Source: an uncultured Rivibacter sp. | GTDB lineage: Bacteria; Pseudomonadota; Gammaproteobacteria; Burkholderiales; Burkholderiaceae | Assembly: GCA_946481025.1 (NCBI GenBank) | Contig: CAMLNA010000008.1 | Coordinates: 1-64,000, forward strand | Length of the DNA: 64,000 nt | Direction of reading: 5' to 3' | Shown here: positions 40,673-49,150 of the stretch, piece by piece | Position numbering within the stretch: position 1 is the stretch's first letter | Layout of the letters: the number at the start of each line of letters is the position of its first letter | The notes under the pieces: model-generated | Told to the model about the DNA's origin: nothing | The model's database searches: none | What the model saw: the letters and a program-made list of their open reading frames with translations, nothing else | Translations under genes and position numbers: made by a program

Positions 40673-42280
40673 TCAGTTGACTTTCACGCTGCGCATCTCG
40701 ATGCGGTTGTCGGCCCGGTGGTACATGTCGACGTTCTTCTTCATGGCCCACGGGATCACCTGGTTGTGCAGCGGGATGTGGGAGACATCCTGGTGCGACA
40801 GCAGGAGCGCCTGCTCGATCAGGTCGTTGCGGTTCTTGTGATCGACTTCCTTCTTGATGCGCTCGACCAGCGCATCCATCTGCGGATTGCTGTAGCGCCC
40901 CACGTTGTAGTTGCCGTCGCCCTGCGCGCCCACCGTGCGCACCAGCGACTGCAGCGAGTACAGCGCGTCGAAGGTCGGCACGCCCCAGCCGAGCATGTAG
41001 ATGCTGGCCTCATAGCGCTGGATCATCGGGAAGTAGGTCACCAGCGGCAGGGTGCGCAGCTTGGCCTTCACGCCGATGCGCGCCCACATGGCGGTCACCG
41101 CCTGGCAGGTTTCCTCGTCGTTGATGTAGCGGTTGTTCGGGCAGGCGAAGTCGACCTCGAAACCACCGGGGTAGCCGGCCTCTTCGAGCAGCTTCTTCGC
41201 AGCGTCGATGCTGTACGGGTAGCGCTGGTCGACCTTCTTGGTCCAGCCGTTGACCTGCGGAGCGATCAGCGTGCCGGTCGGCTCGGCCAGCCCGCGCATG
41301 ATGTTCTTCTGGATCGCGTTGATGTCGATGGCCTGGTACAGCGCCCGGCGCACCCGCACGTCCTTGAGCGGGTTCTTGCCCTTGACGTTGGAGCCGGGCA
41401 GTTCGTCGCGGAACTGGTCCATCCCGAAGAAGATGGTGCGGTTCTCGACACCGTCGAGCACCTTGAGCTGCGGGTTGCCGCGCAGGCGCGCGAGGTCTGC
41501 CGGGGAAGGGTCGAGGATCATGTCGACTTCGCCCGACAGCAAGGCCGCGACACGCGTGGCCTCGGCCTTGATCGGCGTGTAGACGATCTCGGTGACGTTG
41601 CCCCCGCCGCCCAGCCCGGCCTTCTTGCCCCACCAGTTGGGGTTCTCGACCAGCACCATCCTCACGTCCTGGTCCCAGCTCTTGAGCATGTAGGGCCCGG
41701 TGCCGTTGGCATTGCGGTGCGCGAAGTTCTCTTCCTTGGTCTTGATGTCCTTGGGCGAGGTGGACTTGTTCTTCTCAGCCCACTCCCTGTCCATCATGCG
41801 CAGCTCGGTCAGCTGGCGCAGCAGCACCGGGTTGGGGCCCTTGGTGAAGATGTCGACCGTGAAGTCGTCGACCTTCACGACCTTGTCGATGCCCTGGGTG
41901 TAGACGCCATAGTTCGACGTCTTGTCCATCGCACGCGTGAGCGAGAACACCACGTCGTCTGCGTTGAAGGCCGCACCGTCCTGGAACGTGACGCCCTTGC
42001 GCAAGGTGACGCGCAACTGCGTCGGGTTCACCTGCTTGTGCCCCGTGGCCAGCACCGGCTCGAGTTCGAACTTGCGGTTGTAATAGAACAGCGACTCGTA
42101 CACCGAAGCGTGGACGCCGTTGCCCAGTGCGTTGTTCTGCGAGTGGATGTCCCAGGTCGGGATGTCGCTCGCACTGGCCCACTTGAAGGTTTTCGCCTGC
42201 ACGTTGCCGTGGAGCACTGCGGCCGAGGAGAGCAACGCAACCACGGTAATGGTGCGCGCGGCCTGTTTGCATTTCAGCAT
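40673..42280 (-). CDS. Peptide ABC transporter substrate-binding protein (second of two)
   Basis: A 535-aa SBP family 5 protein. The signal peptide begins at the ATG at 42280 (hydrophobic ARTITVVALLSSAAV, cleavage near VQA). The mature part starts KTFKWASASDIPTWDIHSQN and has the family segment RVTLRKGVTFQDGAAFNADD. It is the first gene of the seven-gene operon SBP-dppB-amidohydrolase-SBP-dppC-dppD-dppF. The frame to 42337 is open, but those residues are not signal-peptide-like. Confidence 0.9.
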   Translation of the reverse strand: MLKCKQAARTITVVALLSSAAVLHGNVQAKTFKWASASDIPTWDIHSQNNALGNGVHASVYESLFYYNRKFELEPVLATGHKQVNPTQLRVTLRKGVTFQDGAAFNADDVVFSLTRAMDKTSNYGVYTQGIDKVVKVDDFTVDIFTKGPNPVLLRQLTELRMMDREWAEKNKSTSPKDIKTKEENFAHRNANGTGPYMLKSWDQDVRMVLVENPNWWGKKAGLGGGGNVTEIVYTPIKAEATRVAALLSGEVDMILDPSPADLARLRGNPQLKVLDGVENRTIFFGMDQFRDELPGSNVKGKNPLKDVRVRRALYQAIDINAIQKNIMRGLAEPTGTLIAPQVNGWTKKVDQRYPYSIDAAKKLLEEAGYPGGFEVDFACPNNRYINDEETCQAVTAMWARIGVKAKLRTLPLVTYFPMIQRYEASIYMLGWGVPTFDALYSLQSLVRTVGAQGDGNYNVGRYSNPQMDALVERIKKEVDHKNRNDLIEQALLLSHQDVSHIPLHNQVIPWAMKKNVDMYHRADNRIEMRSVKVN

Positions 42281-42373
42281 GGTGGATGACCCCTGAACGA
42301 AAGGCCAATGATCTGCAAATCGCATGCCCTTCGTCAAAAGGGAAGTCCCGCATCGTTGGCGTGAGGAAATGAA

Positions 42374-42399
42374 AAAGGCCGCCCGAGGGGGCGGCCTTT
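42374..42399 (-). terminator. Porin gene terminator
   Basis: AAAGGCCGCCC (42374-42384) pairs perfectly with GGGCGGCCTTT (42389-42399) around a GAGG loop. Leftward, the stem runs into TTTTTC, so it is a rho-independent terminator for the leftward porin gene (stop at 42436) and insulates the peptide-transport operon behind it. Confidence 0.88.
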
Positions 42400-42435
42400 G
42401 AACATGCCGTCGAAACGCGCTTGCGCGCGCGTCGA

Positions 42436-43437
42436 TCAGAAGTTGTGCTGGATACCGAAGTCGTAGCCGTTCTTCTCGAAGTTGTTGGTGCTGCCAGCGA
42501 CCAGCGCCGCCGCGTTCACGCTCTCACGAGCAAAGTCGGCGTACAGGAACGTGCGCTTGGAAAGATTGTGGCGATAGCCGAGGCCAAGCCGCTTGGAGAT
42601 GTCGGTGTTGGTCGTGCGGTTCTTCGCCACGGCGTAACCGGCCAGAATGTCACCAGCGGCGCCGACCTTGATCGAAGCCCCGACGAGGAAGGAACGCAGC
42701 TTGTTGCTGGCGTTGTTCGTGCCGCTGCTGAAGCCCGCGCGCAGCGTCACCGGCGCGAAGGTGTAGCGGCCACCCAGCGTCCAGATCTTGTCGTTTGCAC
42801 CCTGCGGGTTCTCGTAGCCGAAGCCGACGAACAGGGGGCCGCCAGCGTAGCTGCCAGCGATGGAGAACGGACGATCCGGGCAAGCGGTCGTGCAACCGGG
42901 CTGCGTTGCTTCGGCAATGGTGGCGGCCACTTTGAAGCCAGCGGCGGCGATGTCATAGCGGATGGAGTCAGCGACGCGCACCTTGGCGATAGGAGCATTG
43001 GCACCAGAACCGGTGCCGGGGATGATGCCCACGCCACGCAGGGCGGCGACGGTATCACCACCGAACGGGTCGATCTGGTTCTGGATGTCCGTGAACGCTG
43101 CCGTGTAATGGCGGCCCAGGGTCACGGCGCCGAAGCCACCGCGCAGACCCACGTTGGAGTAACCGTTCCAGAAGGTGCTGCCGCCCGTTGCGTCGGTGCC
43201 CGTGTCGGGGTTGAAGCGATGTTCGAAGCCGAACACTGCGGCCAGCCCCCCCCCGAGATCCTCAACACCGCGGAAGCCCAGGCGGCTGCCGGCGGCGTCA
43301 CGGACTTGCTTGTCTTCGGATGCGATGGTCTTGCCCAGGCCCATATCGACCTTGCCGTAAACCGTGACCGACGACTGAGCCGAAGCTGCACCCGCGAAAG
43401 CGCCCAGCACTGCGAGAGCGAGCAGAGATTTTTTCAT
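42436..43437 (-). CDS. Gram-negative porin (Porin_4 type)
   Basis: A 333-aa outer-membrane protein. Signal peptide MKKSLLALAVLGAFAGAASA, then the classic start QSSVTVYGKVDMGLGKTI. Alternating beta-strands follow, including GSRLGFRGVEDLGGGLAAVF and NVGLRGGFGAVTLGRH, and the last residues are DFGIQHNF with a terminal phenylalanine for BAM recognition. Probably a trimeric 16-stranded general or anion-selective porin. Shine-Dalgarno GGAG lies about 10 nt before the ATG. The gap 43438-43709 toward coq7 shows no gene; it contains a 12-bp palindrome CGCTGGCCAGCG at 43548-43559. Confidence 0.94.
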   Translation of the reverse strand: MKKSLLALAVLGAFAGAASAQSSVTVYGKVDMGLGKTIASEDKQVRDAAGSRLGFRGVEDLGGGLAAVFGFEHRFNPDTGTDATGGSTFWNGYSNVGLRGGFGAVTLGRHYTAAFTDIQNQIDPFGGDTVAALRGVGIIPGTGSGANAPIAKVRVADSIRYDIAAAGFKVAATIAEATQPGCTTACPDRPFSIAGSYAGGPLFVGFGYENPQGANDKIWTLGGRYTFAPVTLRAGFSSGTNNASNKLRSFLVGASIKVGAAGDILAGYAVAKNRTTNTDISKRLGLGYRHNLSKRTFLYADFARESVNAAALVAGSTNNFEKNGYDFGIQHNF

Positions 43438-43709
43438 TGCAACTATCTCCTAGGTTGAAGAAGAGGTCTTGGTTGCACCGTGAAGCGCAGCGCGACCAAG
43501 CCAACCTCCTTATCGGAAGCTGCCGGTATTCCACCAGAGCACCCTAGCGCTGGCCAGCGTTTTGGCCGCCAAACCCCCCGGGGTGTTGTCGCCATGCAAC
43601 GAGGAATTCCTAGGCTTGCAAGCCACGCGAAACCGCTTATTCGCCGGGCCGGCGCCCCGCTGCGGCTATGCTTTCGGGCACGTCTCACGCACGAACCGAA
43701 GCTTCCCGC

Positions 43710-44336
43710 ATGACCCCCATCGACACCTTGCTGATCTCCGCGGACAACGCATTGCGAACGGTATTCGGCAGGCACCAGTCGGCCCGCCCCCAACCGTCAT
43801 CGAACGGCGAGGCCCCGATGCTCAGCGAAGAGGAGCGCAGGCTCGCCGGAGCCCTCATGCGCGTGAACCATGTCGGCGAGGTCTGCGCGCAGGCGCTCTA
43901 CGCGGCCCAGGCCATCACGACGCAGGACCCGGCCCTGCGCGCGCACTTCGAGGAAGCGGCCCGCGACGAAACGGATCACCTCGCCTGGACCGAGCGGCGG
44001 CTCGACGAACTGGGCGACCGCACCAGCTGGCTGAACCCGCTGTGGTACGCAGGCGCCTTCGGCATCGGCTTGCTCGCGGGCCGGCTGAGCGACCGCATCA
44101 GCCTGGGCTTCGTGGTCGAGACCGAGCGGCAGGTCGAGCAGCATCTTGAAAGCCACCTCGACCGCCTGCCGGCCAACGACGTGGCCTCGCGCAGGATCGT
44201 CGAGCAGATGCGCGACGACGAGGTGCGCCATGCAGTGCAGGCCGAGCGCGCCGGGGGTGTGCCACTGCCCGCGCCGGTGCGGTGGGGCATGCGTGCCGCG
44301 GCGAAGGTGATGACCACCACCGCGCACTATCTCTGA
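43710..44336 (+). CDS. coq7: 2-nonaprenyl-3-methyl-6-methoxy-1,4-benzoquinol hydroxylase (Coq7 / demethoxyubiquinone hydroxylase)
   Basis: A 208-aa di-iron enzyme of ubiquinone synthesis acting at the inner membrane. Iron ligands occur in [27 protein letters not shown] and the later [14 protein letters not shown] and RDDEVRHAV. The start at 43710 ([16 protein letters not shown]) is favoured over the open frame 14 codons earlier, because coq7 proteins begin with a short helix like this. Convergent with the OsmC-like gene, with a 36-bp gap. Confidence 0.95.
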   Translation: MTPIDTLLISADNALRTVFGRHQSARPQPSSNGEAPMLSEEERRLAGALMRVNHVGEVCAQALYAAQAITTQDPALRAHFEEAARDETDHLAWTERRLDELGDRTSWLNPLWYAGAFGIGLLAGRLSDRISLGFVVETERQVEQHLESHLDRLPANDVASRRIVEQMRDDEVRHAVQAERAGGVPLPAPVRWGMRAAAKVMTTTAHYL

Positions 44337-44372
44337 GCGTCCGAGCGTCTGAGCGCCCGGCGCGAGCGCGGC

Positions 44373-44795
44373 TCAGGCCTCGACCAGTTCCACGCTGGTG
44401 GTGATCTCCGCGGTCTTGGCCAGCATGATGCTGGCGGAGCAGTACTTCTCGTGGGACAGCTGCACCGCCCGCTCCACCGCGGCCAGCGGCAGGCCCTTGC
44501 CGCTGACGACGAAATGCATGTGGATCTTGGTGAAGACCTTGGGGTCCGCGGGCGCGCGCTCGGCGTTGAGCTTGACCTGGCAGCCGCGCACGTCGTGCCG
44601 GCCGCGCTTGAGGATGAGCACGACGTCGTAGGCCGTGCACCCCCCCGTGCCCGCCAGCACCGTTTCCATGGGGCGGGGCGCCAGGTTCCTGCCGCCACCG
44701 TCGGGCGCACCGTCCATCGCCAGGAGGTGTCCGCTGCCGGTTTCTGCGGTAAAGGCCATGCCGGACGCCGGCTGCCAGTTGACGGTGCATTCCAT
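44373..44795 (-). CDS. OsmC-family protein
   Basis: A 140-aa protein of the OsmC/Ohr superfamily, closest in layout to YhfA. The catalytic-type cysteines are in TGGCTAYDVV and HEKYCSAS. It starts MECTVNWQPASGMAF at 44795. OsmC/Ohr proteins reduce organic hydroperoxides via two cysteines; the YhfA group is less well defined. The upstream start at 44852 overlaps the promoter region of the small-RNA candidate and is not preferred. It is not linked to an OhrR regulator here. Confidence 0.88.
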   Translation of the reverse strand: MECTVNWQPASGMAFTAETGSGHLLAMDGAPDGGGRNLAPRPMETVLAGTGGCTAYDVVLILKRGRHDVRGCQVKLNAERAPADPKVFTKIHMHFVVSGKGLPLAAVERAVQLSHEKYCSASIMLAKTAEITTSVELVEA

Positions 44796-44867
44796 GGTGA
44801 GCTGGGTGAACTGCGAAAGGGTGTGAATTGTGCCCGGGCCCGTGGAGTGCAATCCCTACAGACAGCG

Positions 44868-44896
44868 CTACACGAACTGCTGCACTGCACTATACT
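44868..44896 (+). promoter_or_regulatory. Promoter for the candidate small RNA
   Basis: CTACAC (44868-44873), 17-bp gap, TATACT (44891-44896). The -10 is good, the -35 weak. A start near 44903 would produce the structured transcript that ends at the terminator near 45016. Confidence 0.5.
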
Positions 44897-44902
44897 GGCG
44901 GC

Positions 44903-45016
44903 ATTGCGGTGCAGCACTGACGGGTCCAGGCCCTCGCTGCACCCCAGGTTGTCTCCTCCACCCTCCTCTTTTGGTGGATTTGGCCCGAAGCCCACAAGGT
45001 TTCGGGCCTTTTTCTT
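44903..45016 (+). ncRNA. Candidate small RNA or ilvA leader/attenuator with exposed CUCCUCC motifs
   Basis: About 114 nt with its own -10 box and a strong rho-independent terminator. Stem 1 is GGTGCAGC (44908-44915) with GCTGCACC (44936-44943). A single-stranded TCTCCTCC lies at 44952-44959, partly entering stem 2, CCACC (44958-44962) with GGTGG (44973-44977), whose loop is CTCCTCTTTT. The terminator is GGCCCGAA (44982-44989) with TTCGGGCC (45001-45008), then TTTTTCTTT. The pyrimidine stretches are complementary to Shine-Dalgarno sequences, as in several proteobacterial small RNAs. No leader peptide with Ile/Val codons is seen, so classical attenuation of ilvA is less likely. I do not recognise the family. 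Confidence 0.62.
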
Positions 45017-45087
45017 TGTGCGCCGCAGCAAAGCTGCCGCGTATCATGCGTCGCGCTTCGCACACCACCAAAGATCCGGAGGACCCC

Positions 45088-46668
45088 ATGGCCCGCGCGC
45101 CGCGACCGCCCCAGCCCGCTTCAACCCCCAAGCTGCCGCGCTCCGGCAACAAGCCGGACCTGGCGGGCTACCTTCAGAAGATTCTGACGGCGCGGGTGTA
45201 CGACGTGGCGATCGAAACCGAGCTCGAGCCCGCCCGCAGCCTGTCGCGCCGCCTGCACAACAAAGTGCTGCTCAAGCGCGAGGACAACCAGCCGGTGTTC
45301 AGCTTCAAGCTGCGCGGCGCCTACAACAAGATGGCGCACTTGAGCGCCGAGCAGCTGAAACGCGGCGTCATCTGCGCTTCGGCCGGCAACCATGCGCAAG
45401 GCGTGGCGCTGGGCGCCGGCAAGCTGGGTTCGCGCGCCGTGGTGGTCATGCCCGTCACCACGCCGCAGGTCAAGATCGACGCGGTGAAGGCGCTGGGAGG
45501 CGAGGTCGTGCTCTTCGGCGAGAGCTATTCCGACGCCTACCTGCACGCGATCGAGCTCGAAAAGGCCCAGGGGCTCACGTTCGTGCACCCGTTCGACGAC
45601 CCCGACGTGATCGCCGGCCAGGGCACGATCGCGATGGAGATCCTGCGCCAGCACCAGGGCCCGATCGACGCGGTCTTCGTGGCGATCGGCGGCGGCGGGC
45701 TGGTTTCAGGCGTGGCCGCCTACATCAAGGCCGTGCGTCCCGAGATCAAGATCATCGGGGTCCAGACCACCGAGTCCGATGCGATGGTCCGCTCGGTGAA
45801 GGCCGGCAAGCGGGTTCAGCTCCACGACGTGGGGCTGTTCTGCGACGGCACCGCCGTCAAGCTGGTGGGCGAGGAAACGCTGCGCGTGGCACGCGCGCTG
45901 GTGGACGACTTCGTGGTGGTCGACACCGACGCCGTCTGTGCGGCCATCAAGGACGTGTTCCAGGACACGCGCGCCATCGTCGAACCTTCGGGCGCGATGA
46001 GCGTGGCCGCCATCAAGCAGTACGTCGAGACGCACAAGTGCAAGGGCCAGACCTTCGTCGCCGTGACCTGCGGCGCCAACATGAACTTCGACCGCCTGCG
46101 TTTCGTGGCCGAACGCGCCGAAGTCGGCGAGGAGCGCGAGGCGCTGTTCGCAGTGACCATCCCGGAGGAGCGCGGCTCCTTCAAGCGCTTCTGCGAGCTG
46201 ATCGGCCCGCGCAGCGTCACCGAATTCAACTACCGCATCTCCGACGAGAAGGTGGCCCACATCTTCGTCGGCCTGTCGACCAGCAAGCGCGGCGAGTCGC
46301 AGAAGATCGCGGCCCACTTCGAGCGTCACGGCTTTCCCACGGTGGACCTCACCCATGACGAGCTGGCCAAGCAGCACATCCGGCATCTGGTGGGCGGGCA
46401 CACCGCGCTGGCCAACGACGAGCTGCTGTACCGGTTCATCTTTCCCGAGCGCCCGGGCGCGCTGATGCGCTTCCTGTCGAGCATGCATCCCGGGTGGAAC
46501 ATCAGCCTCTTCCACTACCGCAACCAGGGCGCCGACTACGGCCGCATCCTGGTGGGCATCCAGGTGCCCAAGGCGGACAAGGCGGCGTTCAAGCAGTTCC
46601 TCGACACGCTGGCCTATCCATACGTGGACGAGACGCGCAACCCCGTCTACCGGCTGTTCCTGCGCTGA
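45088..46668 (+). CDS. ilvA: Threonine ammonia-lyase, biosynthetic
   Basis: A 526-aa PLP enzyme converting threonine to 2-oxobutyrate, the first committed step of isoleucine synthesis. The PLP lysine lies in FSFKLRGAYNKM, the phosphate loop is GGGGLVSGVAAY. Two C-terminal ACT-like regulatory domains (about 340-430 and 435-526, beginning EREALFAVTIPEE and YRFIFPERPGALM) bind isoleucine and valine. The ATG at 45088 follows GGAGGA. The open frame further up to 44830 crosses the sRNA terminator and is not used. Possibly partly fed by read-through of that terminator. Confidence 0.96.
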   Translation: MARAPRPPQPASTPKLPRSGNKPDLAGYLQKILTARVYDVAIETELEPARSLSRRLHNKVLLKREDNQPVFSFKLRGAYNKMAHLSAEQLKRGVICASAGNHAQGVALGAGKLGSRAVVVMPVTTPQVKIDAVKALGGEVVLFGESYSDAYLHAIELEKAQGLTFVHPFDDPDVIAGQGTIAMEILRQHQGPIDAVFVAIGGGGLVSGVAAYIKAVRPEIKIIGVQTTESDAMVRSVKAGKRVQLHDVGLFCDGTAVKLVGEETLRVARALVDDFVVVDTDAVCAAIKDVFQDTRAIVEPSGAMSVAAIKQYVETHKCKGQTFVAVTCGANMNFDRLRFVAERAEVGEEREALFAVTIPEERGSFKRFCELIGPRSVTEFNYRISDEKVAHIFVGLSTSKRGESQKIAAHFERHGFPTVDLTHDELAKQHIRHLVGGHTALANDELLYRFIFPERPGALMRFLSSMHPGWNISLFHYRNQGADYGRILVGIQVPKADKAAFKQFLDTLAYPYVDETRNPVYRLFLR

Positions 46669-46838
46669 ACGAGGTGCCGGCTCCCCAGCTTGAAGCTTGC
46701 CGCTGCCGCAGCGGCTGGCCCACAATGGCGCCTTCTGGTCATTCAGCCCGCACCGGGGGGAGCGGGTTGCGCGCTCCGCGCCCTGCGGGCGCGATCCGAT
46801 AGACGGTGCGGCCTTTGCCGCCATCCCGTTGCACATCC

Positions 46839-47960
46839 ATGACGTCCGTCCAACGTTCGCTGATTGCCCCGACGGCACATCCGTCGCTAGAGCAGGCCCT
46901 TGCGGCCAAGCTCAAGCGCCGCAGTGAAACCGTCGGCAGCCTCGGCGAGCTGGAGCCGCTCGCGATCCGGCTGGGCCTCATCCAGAACACCCTGAAGCCG
47001 CGCTTTCGCCATCCGCAGATGCTCGTGTTCGCCGGCGACCACGGCCTGGTGGTCGACGGGCTGGCGCAGCCCGGTCAGTCCACGTCGCTGCAGGTGAGGC
47101 AGCTCCTCACCGGCCAGTTGCCGCTGCCGGTGTTCGCGGGCATCCAGGGCCTGTCCTTCACCGTGGTCGACGCCGGCGTGGCCGAGAAGGTCGAACCGCA
47201 CCCGCGCCTGCTGGCTCGCAAGATCGCGCACGGCACCCGCAACTGCCGCGTCGGCCCGGCCATGAGCGTCGAGCAGGCGCACGCCGCCATCCGCGCCGGC
47301 ATGGAAATCGCCGACGCCCTCCCGGGCAACGTGCTGGCCTGCGCCGGCATCGGCATCGGCACCCATGAAACGGCGGCCCTGGTGCTGGCGCGACTGGCCG
47401 GCGTGCCGGTGCGCGACTTCATCATCCAGGGCCCGAACATGCCCGAGGACATGCTGACGCACTGGACCCGCGTCCTCGAAGGCGCCCAGGAACGCCACGC
47501 CAACGTGAGCGACCCGGTCGAGGTGATGGCCGCCTTCGGCGGCTTCGAGATCGCGATGATGGTGGGCGCCATGCTGGTGGCGTCGAGCAAGCATCAGCTG
47601 CTGGTCATCGACGGCATCGCCGCCTGCGCGGCCCTGATGGTGGCCTCGCGCATCGCCACGCCGGTGACCGACTACTGCGTGTTCTGCCGCAGCCATTCGC
47701 ACATGGGGCTGGACGTGGCGCTCGGCCTCTTCCATGCCACCGCGGTGCTCGAACTGGGCATGGACAGCACCGACGGCACCGGCGCCGCGCTGGCCTGGCC
47801 GCTGATCCGCAGCGCGGCGGCCCTGCTCACCGAAGTGGCCGAAGGCGAAGACCCAGGCCCCAGCCACCCGTCGGAAATCCTTCCCGAGATGACCGACGTG
47901 GTCGACGACGAAGAAATCACGACCTTCCCGCGCACCGGGACCGGGCCGCTGTCCAAATAG
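46839..47960 (+). CDS. CobT-family phosphoribosyltransferase homologue with altered catalytic residues
   Basis: A 373-aa protein of the nicotinate-nucleotide:dimethylbenzimidazole phosphoribosyltransferase family. Family marks: VFAGDHGLVVDG near 60-70 and DGTGAALAWPLIRSAA near 320. However, the two glutamates known to be important in Salmonella CobT (E174 in GEMGIGNTT, E317 in GEGTGA) appear as Gly in GIGIGTHET and Asp in STDGTGA. The usual SHxSAE region reads CRSHSHMGLD. No other cobalamin gene is near; the neighbours are ilvA and gspC. It may be a diverged CobT or a paralogue using another base. The ATG at 46839 gives MTSVQRSLI. Confidence 0.75.
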   Translation: MTSVQRSLIAPTAHPSLEQALAAKLKRRSETVGSLGELEPLAIRLGLIQNTLKPRFRHPQMLVFAGDHGLVVDGLAQPGQSTSLQVRQLLTGQLPLPVFAGIQGLSFTVVDAGVAEKVEPHPRLLARKIAHGTRNCRVGPAMSVEQAHAAIRAGMEIADALPGNVLACAGIGIGTHETAALVLARLAGVPVRDFIIQGPNMPEDMLTHWTRVLEGAQERHANVSDPVEVMAAFGGFEIAMMVGAMLVASSKHQLLVIDGIAACAALMVASRIATPVTDYCVFCRSHSHMGLDVALGLFHATAVLELGMDSTDGTGAALAWPLIRSAAALLTEVAEGEDPGPSHPSEILPEMTDVVDDEEITTFPRTGTGPLSK

Positions 47961-47967
47961 GGCCGGC

Positions 47968-48612
47968 TCAGCGCTGCAGCTGGCGAGACGGCCGCCCGGG
48001 GGTGGGCGCACCGCCTTGCGCCGGTGGCATGGCGCCCTGCGGCTGCATCATCTGCGGCGGCGGCGCCGGCGTGGGTGGAGGCGTCAGCGGCGGCTGCACC
48101 GGGGGCGGCGGTCCACCGGCCGGCACCTGCGGCGCCTGGGAAACGCCACCACCGCCGGGCGGCGGCAAGGTGCCGGTGGCCGGCGGCGGCAACGGCGGCA
48201 GCTCCAGCACCACCGCGGGCGCGCCGCCTTGAGGTGAACCGATGGCGGCGCTGCGCATCGACACCGTCTGCAAGACGAGGTTGGTGTCGAGCTGGGCCCC
48301 CACCACGAAGGCTCTCGGCGGCTTGTCGTCCACCGCGATCAGTGCCACGCCGCCGGGGCGGTCGCCGGGTTTCGGCGCCATCACGCCGATCAGCTTGAAG
48401 CGGCTCGCCAGGGCCGGCTGCGCTGCCGCCTGCGGGGCGGCGGCCGGGTCGGCGAAGACACGCACGACCTCGCCGCGCGCCGTCTGCGTGGTGGAAACCG
48501 GGGTCGCATGAGGTGGAACCGGCGCGGGACGCACGAAGATGCGCAGGCCCCAGAACGCGACACCCGCCGCCACCAGGGCCCAGACGATGAAAGCACTCAC
48601 ACGAGCAGCCAT
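47968..48612 (-). CDS. gspC: Type II secretion system protein GspC-like (no PDZ domain)
   Basis: 214 aa. One N-terminal transmembrane helix (about 5-25, VSAFIVWALVAAGVAFWGLR). A periplasmic homology-region-like domain follows (about 65-130, FKLIGVMAPKPGDRPGGVAL, ...AFVVGAQLDTNLVLQTVS). The PDZ domain of longer GspC proteins is absent and replaced by a tail of about 70 residues extremely rich in Pro, Gly and Gln. GspC links the inner-membrane platform to the secretin GspD. It is divergent from gspG with a 96-bp shared promoter region, and convergent with the CobT-like gene. Confidence 0.78.
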   Translation of the reverse strand: MAARVSAFIVWALVAAGVAFWGLRIFVRPAPVPPHATPVSTTQTARGEVVRVFADPAAAPQAAAQPALASRFKLIGVMAPKPGDRPGGVALIAVDDKPPRAFVVGAQLDTNLVLQTVSMRSAAIGSPQGGAPAVVLELPPLPPPATGTLPPPGGGGVSQAPQVPAGGPPPPVQPPLTPPPTPAPPPQMMQPQGAMPPAQGGAPTPGRPSRQLQR

Positions 48613-48708
48613 GGCCGGCGATTATGATCGAACGCCCATCGTGCGCTGCACTTGCTTTACGCAGGCACCTCCAACTGCAACACGTGGCCCTCACCACCCG
48701 TTCAAACC

Positions 48709-49146
48709 ATGACGCGAACCCATTCCCTGCAGCACCTGGCCGCGCGCGGCTTCACCCTCATCGAGCTGATGGTGGTGCTGGTCATCATCGGCGTGCTGGC
48801 CGCGCTCATCGTGCCCAACGTGCTCGACCGCGCCGATGACGCGCGCGCCACGGCCGCGCGCACCGACGTCAACAACCTGATGCAGGCCCTCAAGCTGTAC
48901 AAGCTCGACAATCAGCGCTTCCCGAGTGCAGACCAGGGCCTGCAGGCGCTGGTGAGCAAGCCGACGGCCGGCACGCCGCCGCCCAACTGGAAGCCCTATC
49001 TGGAAAAGCTGCCCAACGATCCCTGGGGTCGCGCGTACCAGTACGTGAACCCCGGCGTGAAAGGCCAGGTCGATGTGTTCAGCTATGGCGCAGACGGACA
49101 GCCCGGCGGTGAAGGCAAGGACGCCGACATCGGCTCCTGGCAGTAG
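48709..49146 (+). CDS. gspG: Type II secretion major pseudopilin GspG
   Basis: 145 aa. The class III prepilin leader ends in ARGFTLIELMVVLVIIGVLA, with cleavage between Gly and Phe and the conserved Glu5. The C-terminal domain has the known calcium-loop region (DVFSYGADGQPGGEGKDADI) and the family segment RFPSADQGLQALV. The ATG at 48709 is chosen to give a normal short leader. First gene of the rightward gsp operon GHIJKLMN-DEF. Confidence 0.96.
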   Translation: MTRTHSLQHLAARGFTLIELMVVLVIIGVLAALIVPNVLDRADDARATAARTDVNNLMQALKLYKLDNQRFPSADQGLQALVSKPTAGTPPPNWKPYLEKLPNDPWGRAYQYVNPGVKGQVDVFSYGADGQPGGEGKDADIGSWQ

Positions 49147-49150
49147 CCCG

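Noticed and set aside
38472..40751. 759-codon frame joining the amidohydrolase with sequence over dppB
   Set aside because: Only the part from 39671 resembles M20 enzymes. The rest is the shadow of dppB in a different frame.
44903..45087. T-box or classical peptide attenuator of ilvA
   Set aside because: No T-box sequence or specifier loop and no leader ORF with Ile/Val/Leu codons is visible; a free-standing small RNA fits better.
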